Below are positions 8,542 to 13,884 of a stretch of 14,627 nucleotides of DNA, in pieces. This DNA comes from Tannerella sp. (GTDB lineage Bacteria; Bacteroidota; Bacteroidia; Bacteroidales; Tannerellaceae): NCBI GenBank assembly GCA_031268395.1, contig JAIRXI010000327.1, forward strand, positions 1 to 14,627, in the 5' to 3' direction. Within the stretch, counting starts at the first letter, position 1. Each line of letters begins with the position of its first letter. A program made the position numbers and the translations under genes. Below the pieces are notes generated by a model, which ran no database searches, was not told where the DNA came from, and saw nothing but the letters and a program-made list of their open reading frames with translations.

Positions 8542-9150
8542 ATGTTTATTGAGCAACCGCCCTGGATATACCGGGTTCTTTTTCGGGGGACGGTCTGGCG
8601 ACTCCCCGATGCGGAAAAATGCGTCTACCTGACCTTCGACGACGGCCCCGTTCCCGAAGTGACGCCTTGGGTTCTGGACACCCTGGACACCTTCTGCGTG
8701 AAGGCGACGTTCTTTTGCGTGGGCGACAACGTACGCAAATATCCGGAAATTTACCGGAAGATCGTGGAGCGCGGACACCGGGTCGGGAATCATACCTGCA
8801 ATCATCTTCAGGGTATTCGTTACCGTTCGGAGGCGTATGTGGCCAATGTGGAAAAGGCGGCGGAATGGATTGACAGCGACCTGTTCCGCCCGCCGTACGG
8901 GCACATGCGTTTTCCGCAATTGCACCAGCTGAGGAAACGCTACCGGATTGTCATGTGGGACGTGGTGACGCGCGATTACAGTCCGCACATGACGCCGCAG
9001 GGCGTGTTCAATGTCGTGAAGAAATACACCCGCAATGGATCCATTCTTGTTTTTCATGATTCCCTGAAAGCCGTCGACCGGATGCAGGAAGCCCTGCCCC
9101 GCGCCATCGAATGGCTGCTGGCCGAAGGCTACCGTTTCAAACTGCTTTAA
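8542..9150 (+). CDS. Polysaccharide deacetylase (NodB homology, CE4)
   Basis: A compact 202-residue NodB-homology domain with all five CE4 motifs. TFDDGP (31-36) gives catalytic base D33 and metal ligand D34, HTCNH supplies ligands H84 and H88, RPPYG spans 116-120, WDVVTRDY spans 139-146, and FHDS contains H172, the usual catalytic acid. Such enzymes remove N- or O-acetyl groups from carbohydrates such as peptidoglycan or surface glycans. There is no obvious signal peptide, although the N-terminus (PPWIYRVLFRGTVWRL) is hydrophobic and could associate with the membrane. It begins 3 bases after the DUF2723 stop and so is likely co-translated. The pairing suggests action on the same glycan or glycolipid, which is inferred from position only. 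Confidence 0.92.
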   Translation: MFIEQPPWIYRVLFRGTVWRLPDAEKCVYLTFDDGPVPEVTPWVLDTLDTFCVKATFFCVGDNVRKYPEIYRKIVERGHRVGNHTCNHLQGIRYRSEAYVANVEKAAEWIDSDLFRPPYGHMRFPQLHQLRKRYRIVMWDVVTRDYSPHMTPQGVFNVVKKYTRNGSILVFHDSLKAVDRMQEALPRAIEWLLAEGYRFKLL

Positions 9151-9174
9151 CGCCTCCGGCGCCTTCCGGCCAGC

Positions 9175-9319
9175 GGTGTGTCAAAAGCACGCAGATAACG
9201 CAGATTTGGAAGATTTACGCAGATTTTATATGTTCAGACACGCTGTCCCTGACGTTCACAGGTTCCCGTATCTGCGTAAATCTTCCAGATCTGCGTCATC
9301 TGCGTGCTTTTGACACACC
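9175..9319. repeat. Long palindromic intergenic repeat (50-base arms)
   Basis: Arms 9175-9224 and 9270-9319 are reverse complements with two mismatches, around a 45-base loop. Each arm contains three copies of GCAGAT and starts with GGTGTGTCAAAAGCACGC. No open frame of interest lies inside. The transcript of the preceding deacetylase would fold into a very stable hairpin here. It may act as a transcript end or stabiliser, or be a small non-autonomous mobile repeat. The GCAGAT-rich sequence resembles dispersed intergenic repeats of Bacteroidetes, from memory. Confidence 0.85.
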
Positions 9320-9357
9320 CATATATGTAGGGAGCGCCTTCCGCCGGTCGCAAGAGA

Positions 9358-9543
9358 CTTGCTACAGGGTGTAAATTGTTCCCCGCAGGCTGCGGGAGAC
9401 CTGCTACAGGGTGTAAATTGTTTCCCGCAGGTTGCGGGAGACCTGCTACAGGGTGTAAACTGTTCCCCGCAGGCTGCGGGAGACCTGCTACAGGGTGTAA
9501 ATTGTTTCCCGCAGATTGCGGGAGACCTGCTACAGGGTGTAAA
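9358..9543. repeat. 42-base tandem repeat, about 4.4 copies, hairpin in each unit
   Basis: Units at 9358-9399, 9400-9441, 9442-9483, 9484-9525 and a partial copy at 9526-9543 follow one another without spacers. Each full unit contains a CCCGC/GCGGG stem with a 5-base loop. Changes between units fall in the loop or outside the stem. Units 1 and 3 resemble each other, as do 2 and 4, so an 84-base dimer was probably duplicated. The unit length is divisible by three, which keeps frames open on both strands, but the resulting peptides have no start context or family resemblance. Confidence 0.9.
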
Positions 9544-9557
9544 GAAAGAATGACCTG

Positions 9558-9989
9558 GATTGCTTCGTTCCTCGCAATGTCGGTGCACGGCGGGTTGAAA
9601 TGCGCCCTTGACGGTTCCTGTAACCAGCATGTCGTTTTTCATACCTGTGCCCGTCATTGCAGGACAGCGCGCCGTGTGCCGTCATTGCGACTGCGAGGAA
9701 CGAAGCAGGAAGCAATCGCCGAAGCGGGAAGCCCGAAGCAATCCGGATGAAGCCCCGTCATTGCGAGGTACGAAGCAATCGCCGAAACGGGAAGCCGAAG
9801 CAATCCGTGCCCGATTTGGCGATTGCTTCGTTCCTCGCAATGACGGCGCACAACGGGCCGTCATTGCAGGACAGCGCGCCGTGCACTGTCATTGCGACTG
9901 CGAGGAACGAAGCAGGAAACAATCGCCGATACACGCAGGGATTGCTTCCTTCGTCGCAATGACGGCGCACGGCGGGTTGAAATGCACCC
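9558..9989. repeat. Cluster of dispersed palindromic repeats in alternating orientation
   Basis: Six copies of a motif around GCGAGGAACGAAGCAATC, or its reverse complement, lie at 9558-9579 (minus), 9680-9716 (plus), 9756-9780 (plus), 9821-9846 (minus), 9888-9924 (plus) and 9940-9965 (minus). Two 50-base versions that include GCACGGCGGGTTGAAATGC bound the cluster (9558-9607 and 9940-9989, 45 of 50 bases alike). This is the arrangement of REP/BIME-like elements seen in many bacteria. No gene is present. From 9990 to about 10073 I see only GC-rich short dyads and no coding frame I can support. Confidence 0.85.
9651..9929 (+). repeat. 72-base direct repeat within the palindromic cluster
   Basis: Copies at 9651-9722 and 9858-9929 both begin CCGTCATTGCAGGACAGC and end AATCGCCGA, differing at only a few bases. 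They start 207 bases apart. A second short duplication (9712-9743 versus 9776-9806, CAATCGCCGAA...AGCAATCCG) sits between them. Together they show that the cluster grew by internal duplication, not only by independent insertions. Confidence 0.85.
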
Positions 9990-10073
9990 GGCCATCTTGT
10001 GTTGCGGGCCGTTTTTTGCCGGCAGGGCCTCTTCCGGACAAGACCGGACGCCGCCCGGTCCGCAGGCGACAGC

Positions 10074-10115
10074 AAAAAAACAGCCGGCTGTTAAACACAT
10101 GTTACAGCCGGCTGT
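10074..10115 (-). terminator. Rho-independent terminator of sodB
   Basis: On the minus strand ACAGCCGGCTGT, a 12-base loop and a second ACAGCCGGCTGT are followed by a run of seven Ts. The 12-base arms pair perfectly. It lies 45 bases after the sodB stop in the right orientation. Each arm is also a palindrome by itself. Confidence 0.88.
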
Positions 10116-10121
10116 CCCAAC

Positions 10122-10161
10122 AAATCACATCAAATCAAATCACATCACATCAAATCACATC
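10122..10161. repeat. 5-base microsatellite A(A/C)ATC, eight units
   Basis: Eight uninterrupted pentamers, each AAATC or ACATC, run up to and into the sodB stop codon (10160-10162). On the sodB transcript they read GATTT/GATGT in the 3' untranslated stretch between stop and terminator. Slippage here could change the end of the protein or the spacing to the terminator. Confidence 0.85.
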
Positions 10162-10738
10162 AATACCTTGATTCTACTGCATTCCAGTCTATTATTTTCC
10201 ATAATGCCTTGAGGTGGTCGCCGCGGAGATTCCGGTAATCGAGATAGTACGCATGTTCCCAGACATCGAAGCCGAGGAGCGGTTTCAGCCCCCGGGTGAC
10301 CGGATTGCCGGCATTGGCTTCCCGGGTGATCGCCAGTTTTCCGTCCCTGTCTGCCGCCAGCCAGACCCATCCCGAACCGAACAGGCCGACGCCGGCCGCT
10401 TCAAATTCCTTCTGGAACTGCTCGAACGACCCCCAGGTCGCGTCGATGGCCGTCGCCAGCCTGCCTGCCGGTTTGCCGCCGCCCGCAGGAGAAAACTGCG
10501 TAAAGTAAAGCGTGTGGTTCAGCGTCTGACCCGCATTGTTGAACACCGCGCCGTCCGATTCCCGGACCACCGTCTCCAGATCGGCGGCATGTTCAAACTT
10601 CGTCCCCTGAATCAGGCTGTTCAGGTTGTTCACATACGCCTGGAGATGTTTGCCATGGTGAAACTCCATGGTCTGTTTACTGATTACCGGCTCCAGGGCA
10701 TCCATTGCATACGGTAATTTTACCAGTTCAAACTTCAT
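10160..10738 (-). CDS. sodB: Fe/Mn superoxide dismutase, cambialistic type
   Basis: A 192-residue superoxide dismutase that converts superoxide to oxygen and hydrogen peroxide in the cytoplasm. Metal ligands are H27 (EFHHGKHLQAYV), H75 (AGQTLNHTLYF), D158 and H162 (GFDVWEHAYYLDY), with second-sphere Q71 at the iron-type position. The HHGKHL variant and GFDVWEHAYY with glycine at 156 match what I recall of the P. gingivalis and B. fragilis enzymes, which work with either iron or manganese; the corresponding glycine affects metal choice in P. gingivalis. The start at 10738 gives the family N-terminus MKFELVKLPYAMDALEPVIS. An in-frame ATG at 10816 would add 26 residues with a hydrophobic stretch but is probably in the leader. 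A strong terminator follows, so it is monocistronic and convergent to the repeat island. Confidence 0.96.
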   Translation of the reverse strand: MKFELVKLPYAMDALEPVISKQTMEFHHGKHLQAYVNNLNSLIQGTKFEHAADLETVVRESDGAVFNNAGQTLNHTLYFTQFSPAGGGKPAGRLATAIDATWGSFEQFQKEFEAAGVGLFGSGWVWLAADRDGKLAITREANAGNPVTRGLKPLLGFDVWEHAYYLDYRNLRGDHLKALWKIIDWNAVESRY

Positions 10739-10845
10739 AACATTTTCGTTTTTGTCAATCAAATGACTGTCTGTTAAACTTAATACAACACTCAAAACTA
10801 ACGATACCATATTCATTTCTTTTTTTGCATCACTCGTTTATTGAA

Positions 10846-10853
10846 CAAAAGTA
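10846..10853 (-). promoter_or_regulatory. Candidate -7 box for sodB
   Basis: Minus-strand TACTTTTG fits TAnnTTTG and would give a leader of about 100 bases. A second match, TAGTTTTG at 10793-10800, would give a leader of about 50 bases. Neither has a clear -33 element, so which one is used cannot be settled by eye. Confidence 0.4.
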
Positions 10854-10892
10854 AGCAGAAAATAGTTCTCCGCAGCGACGATTTTATTGATG

Positions 10893-10910
10893 CGACGATA
10901 GATATTGTCG
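10893..10910. promoter_or_regulatory. Candidate operator between sodB and the thioesterase gene
   Basis: CGACGATA-GA-TATTGTCG is an 18-base imperfect palindrome (7 of 8 pairs). It overlaps a direct repeat of GCGACGAT (10875-10882 and 10892-10899, 17 bases apart). It ends 10 bases before the plus-strand -7 box and so overlaps the -33 zone. The binding protein is unknown; it does not clearly match an OxyR or Fur consensus. Confidence 0.3.
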
Positions 10911-10920
10911 AATATGTACT

Positions 10921-10928
10921 TACTTTTG
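10921..10928 (+). promoter_or_regulatory. -7 box for the thioesterase gene
   Basis: TACTTTTG matches TAnnTTTG exactly, 26 bases before the ATG at 10955. The identical octamer faces the other way at 10846-10853, making an 11-base inverted repeat (ACAAAAGTAAG / CTTACTTTTGT). A -33 element is not clear. Confidence 0.5.
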
Positions 10929-10954
10929 TATCCGGATGATATACACAGTCAAGA

Positions 10955-11434
10955 ATGAAGAAAATCATTAATCCCTGGAAAGGGGTGGAAGGCTACCGGT
11001 GTTTTGCCTGTTCGCCGGCGAATCCGTCCGGCCTTCACATGGAGTTTTACGAAGACGGCGACGATGTTGTTTGCTTCTGGAAACCGACCGTCCTTCAGCA
11101 AGGCTGGCTCGACACGCTGCACGGAGGCATCCAGAGCACGCTGGCCGACGAACTGGCGGCGTGGGTGATTGCGCGGAAGCTGCAAACGGCGGGCGTCACC
11201 TCGAAAATGGAAATCAGATTCCTCAGGAGCATCTCCACCCGCGACGCCCGCCTCACGATTCGCGGACGGATCAGGGAGCGGAAACGGAACGCCGTCTTTG
11301 TGGATACGGAAATATACGATTCCGCCGGCGAACTGTGTACCCGCGCCGAAGTCATTTATTTTGTAACTGCCCCGGAACGCGCCCGGGAAGCCTTCCACTT
11401 CGAAGGTTGCCGGACGGAAGACGAACCGGAATAA
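10955..11434 (+). CDS. PaaI-family hotdog thioesterase
   Basis: A 159-residue single hotdog domain. The N-terminal CFACSPANPSGLHMEF (16-31) is the conserved lead-in of one PaaI/4HBT subgroup, and LHGGIQSTLADELAAW (55-70) is the helix motif containing the HGG turn (H56) and the acidic pair D65/E66 that serves catalysis in this superfamily. Such enzymes hydrolyse acyl- or aryl-CoA thioesters in the cytoplasm. The substrate cannot be read from the sequence. The length is normal and there is no signal peptide. It is divergent from sodB; only 10 bases separate its stop from the following broken frame, so read-through is likely. Confidence 0.85.
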   Translation: MKKIINPWKGVEGYRCFACSPANPSGLHMEFYEDGDDVVCFWKPTVLQQGWLDTLHGGIQSTLADELAAWVIARKLQTAGVTSKMEIRFLRSISTRDARLTIRGRIRERKRNAVFVDTEIYDSAGELCTRAEVIYFVTAPERAREAFHFEGCRTEDEPE

Positions 11435-11444
11435 GCTGTCCCGG

Positions 11445-11649
11445 ATGAAGAAATCTCTCTTTGACCTGTTTCCCCTGCCGGGGGACTGTTTATGCGCAGG
11501 ATGCGTGCCCGACGGCCATTTATGCAGCAATCCCGGTCGAAACGGGCCGGCCGTTGCAGGTGGATACGGCCGGCCGGGCCGGCGCGGACCGCTGTTTCCC
11601 TTCTTGCCGGGCCAATCCGGTTTTCATCAACAAAGTGAACTCATTTTAA
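11445..11649 (+). pseudogene. Frameshifted fragment of a secreted protein
   Basis: ATG at 11445 starts MKKSLFDLFPLPG, signal-peptide-like, but then runs into an unlikely cysteine- and glycine-rich frame. Skipping one base in the five-G run at 11481-11485 gives GTVYAQDACPTAIYAAIPVE, which looks like a signal-peptidase site (VYAQ) and the start of a mature exported domain, ending at TAA 11647-11649. The result is about 67 residues, far too short for a complete surface protein, so it is probably the truncated 5' end of a lost gene. GC-rich 9-bp arms (11545-11553 and 11567-11575) form a hairpin inside it. The family was not recognised; the alternative is non-coding spacer. Confidence 0.4.
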
Positions 11650-11661
11650 TCGTTATAACTC

Positions 11662-12702
11662 ATGAATATTGTTTTTGACTGTGAACGCATGAAGCATCCT
11701 TACTGCGGACTGTTCGAGTATTGTGTGCAGTTGGGTAAAGCCTTGCAAACATGTATTGCGCCGGAGGATCAAATCACTTATTATGTCCCTGAAGCGTATG
11801 AAAATTATTTCGGAAACAGCGCTGCCTGTCGCATCCATTCGGCTGTTCACAGGGTTTTTCCGGTGACCGTAAAACATGCCGATATTATACATGCCAATCC
11901 GGCTTTGATCAAATGTACCGGAAAAATGAAACGCATTATAACCATTCACGACCTTAATTTTCGATACGAAAAATCTTCTCAACGGAAGATAAACAAGTAC
12001 TTGAAAATCTTTCAACATAATGTGGATAAAGCCGACGCCATTATCACCATATCGGAATTTGCAAAGACCGACATCGTCAATCATCTGAAGACGGGCGATA
12101 AACCGATAGTTGTCATATACAACGGCTGTCATGTGTCGGAATATCCGGATTATGATGCGCCGGCATACCGTCCCGCAAGGCCGTTTCTGTTTTCGATAGG
12201 GACGGTCGTGCCGAAGAAAAATTTTCATGTGCTGCCCTGCCTGCTTGCACACACCGATTATGAGCTGATTATCGCCGGAAAAGGCCATAATGACTATATC
12301 GGTAAAATAATCGAAGAGGCTAAAAAACATGCTGTCGAACACCGGGTGAAAGTGCTCGGGCCGGTAAACGCCGAAGATAAATACTGGTATTTGAAACACT
12401 GTGCAGCGTTTCTGTTTCCTTCGTTAGCCGAAGGGTTCGGCATTCCTCCCGTCGAAGCCATGCATTTCGGCAAGCCGGTATTTCTGTCGACAAAAACGTC
12501 GTTGCCCGAAATAGGCGGGCCTTATGCGTACTATTTCGATGACTTTGCTCCCGAAAACATGCGCAGGGTGTTCGAAACGGGCATGAATCATTATGCACAA
12601 ACGAATCCCGCCTCTTTAATCATCGGATATGCCGGCCGGTTTACCTGGGACAAAAGTGCAAAAGCCTGCCTGGACGTGTATAAATCAGTATTACAATCGT
12701 AA
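11662..12702 (+). CDS. GT4-family glycosyltransferase
   Basis: A 346-residue retaining GT-B glycosyltransferase. The N-terminal half starts MNIVFDCERMKHPYCGLFEYC, with the glycine-rich acceptor-side loop, and includes ITIHDLNF and an ITISEF-type segment seen in many GT4 enzymes. The C-terminal donor domain begins near PFLFSIGTVVPKKNF and has the EX7E motif EGFGIPPVE (E257, E265) and the LPEIGG loop. It transfers a sugar from a nucleotide donor, probably in surface polysaccharide or glycolipid assembly at the inner face of the membrane; donor and acceptor are not predictable. It is translationally close to the next gene (2-base gap). Its DNA is more AT-rich than the genes to the left. Confidence 0.88.
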   Translation: MNIVFDCERMKHPYCGLFEYCVQLGKALQTCIAPEDQITYYVPEAYENYFGNSAACRIHSAVHRVFPVTVKHADIIHANPALIKCTGKMKRIITIHDLNFRYEKSSQRKINKYLKIFQHNVDKADAIITISEFAKTDIVNHLKTGDKPIVVIYNGCHVSEYPDYDAPAYRPARPFLFSIGTVVPKKNFHVLPCLLAHTDYELIIAGKGHNDYIGKIIEEAKKHAVEHRVKVLGPVNAEDKYWYLKHCAAFLFPSLAEGFGIPPVEAMHFGKPVFLSTKTSLPEIGGPYAYYFDDFAPENMRRVFETGMNHYAQTNPASLIIGYAGRFTWDKSAKACLDVYKSVLQS

Positions 12703-12704
12703 CC

Positions 12705-13829
12705 GTGAAAATAGGATTTGACGCCAAAAGAGCCGTTCGCAACCATACCGGTCTGGGAAATTACAGCCGGTATGTTATTGAAATATTGTCGAAATACTAT
12801 CCCGATAATCAATATATTCTTTTTGCGCCTGAGCAGAGGCAAAACAGTCGCTTGAAAACAATACTGCTGCGGACAAATATTTCCTTTGTTTTTCCTGACG
12901 GAATTTCACGGATGTTTTCTTCGCTCTGGCGCATATCGGGCATAAAGAAGGATATACGAAAAAACAATGTCGTCATCTATCACGGACTCAGCAACGAACT
13001 CCCGATCGGGATCAACCGGACGGGCGGCGTTACATCTGTGGTAACCATTCACGATCTGATCTTCCTGCGTTATCCTGAATACTACAAGCCCATAGACCGT
13101 GCTATTTACCGTTTCAAATTCGGACTTGCCTGCCGAAATGCCGATAAAATCATTGCTGTCAGCGAATGTACGAAACGCGATATTGTTTCCTTTTTTCGTA
13201 TTCCGGAGGAAAAAATCACGGTTGTTTATCAGGGATGTCATCCCGCATACGGCGCGGAGGTTTCGGAAGAACGGAAAACGGCGGTTATCGGAAAATACGG
13301 TCTTCCGCCCCGTTTCCTGTTGAATGTCGGGAGTATTGAATCACGCAAGAATTTACGGCTGGCGGTCAAGGCGCTGAAAAACATTCCGGACGATATTCAT
13401 CTGGTTGCGGTCGGCAAAGCTACCCCGTATCAGCGTGAAGTCGAAATGTATGCGGTGAAATCCGGGCTGAGGCAGCGTCTGCATCTGCTGAACAGCGTCA
13501 CGTTCGAAGAGTTGCCGGTTATTTATCGTCTGGCGTCGGTTTTTGTTTATCCGTCGTTTTTCGAGGGGTTCGGTATTCCGGTGATCGAAGCGTTGAGCAG
13601 CGGCGTTCCTGTCATTGCCGCCACAGGTTCCTGTCTGGAAGAAGCCGGAGGCCCCGGCTCAATATACGTCAATCCAAACGACGAGACCGAATTGTCGAAA
13701 CAGATCATGACGGTGCTTACTGATCGGGAACTGACTGAGACTATGATCGAATCGGGAAAAGAATATGTAAAACGTTTTTCGGAAAAAACCATTGCTTCGG
13801 CGATAATGAACGTTTATGAATCGAATTGA
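12705..13829 (+). CDS. GT4-family glycosyltransferase, second of tandem pair
   Basis: A 374-residue GT-B enzyme related to its upstream neighbour. The start is GTG, 2 bases after the previous stop; MKIGFDAKRAVRNHTGLGNYSR is the classical mannosyltransferase-like GT4 opening, so the GTG is well placed. TIHDLIFLRYPEYY and IIAVSECTKRDI are conserved in the acceptor domain, FLLNVGSIESRKN opens the donor domain, and FEGFGIPVIEA holds the EX7E pair (E287, E295). The opening resembles mannosyl- or rhamnosyltransferases of O-antigen and capsule loci, but the sugar is not certain. With its neighbour it likely adds consecutive sugars to one glycan. No flippase or polymerase is seen in this window. Confidence 0.9.
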   Translation: MKIGFDAKRAVRNHTGLGNYSRYVIEILSKYYPDNQYILFAPEQRQNSRLKTILLRTNISFVFPDGISRMFSSLWRISGIKKDIRKNNVVIYHGLSNELPIGINRTGGVTSVVTIHDLIFLRYPEYYKPIDRAIYRFKFGLACRNADKIIAVSECTKRDIVSFFRIPEEKITVVYQGCHPAYGAEVSEERKTAVIGKYGLPPRFLLNVGSIESRKNLRLAVKALKNIPDDIHLVAVGKATPYQREVEMYAVKSGLRQRLHLLNSVTFEELPVIYRLASVFVYPSFFEGFGIPVIEALSSGVPVIAATGSCLEEAGGPGSIYVNPNDETELSKQIMTVLTDRELTETMIESGKEYVKRFSEKTIASAIMNVYESN

Positions 13830-13840
13830 AAATAAAATCG

Positions 13841-13848
13841 TATGTTTG
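13841..13848 (+). promoter_or_regulatory. -7 box for the AAA-like ATPase gene
   Basis: TATGTTTG fits TAnnTTTG exactly and lies 36 bases before the ATG at 13885. The nearest TTG upstream is only 12 bases away, shorter than the usual spacing, so the -33 element is missing or weak. It suggests the ATPase can be transcribed apart from the glycosyltransferases. Confidence 0.4.
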
Positions 13849-13884
13849 TGATAAATATGCAGAACAACTAAACAATGTGGGATT

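Noticed and set aside
9358..9543. CRISPR array.
   Set aside because: The 42-base units are contiguous with no unique spacers, and no cas genes are present in the window.
9256..10212. Several overlapping open frames of 60-190 codons in the repeat island.
   Set aside because: They arise because repeat units are multiples of three bases or have few stops. The translations are repeat products with no independent family features.
11445..11678. A 77-codon intact small gene before the first glycosyltransferase.
   Set aside because: It overlaps the glycosyltransferase start, its later residues look like random proline/glycine-rich sequence, and the alternative frame gives a more protein-like continuation.
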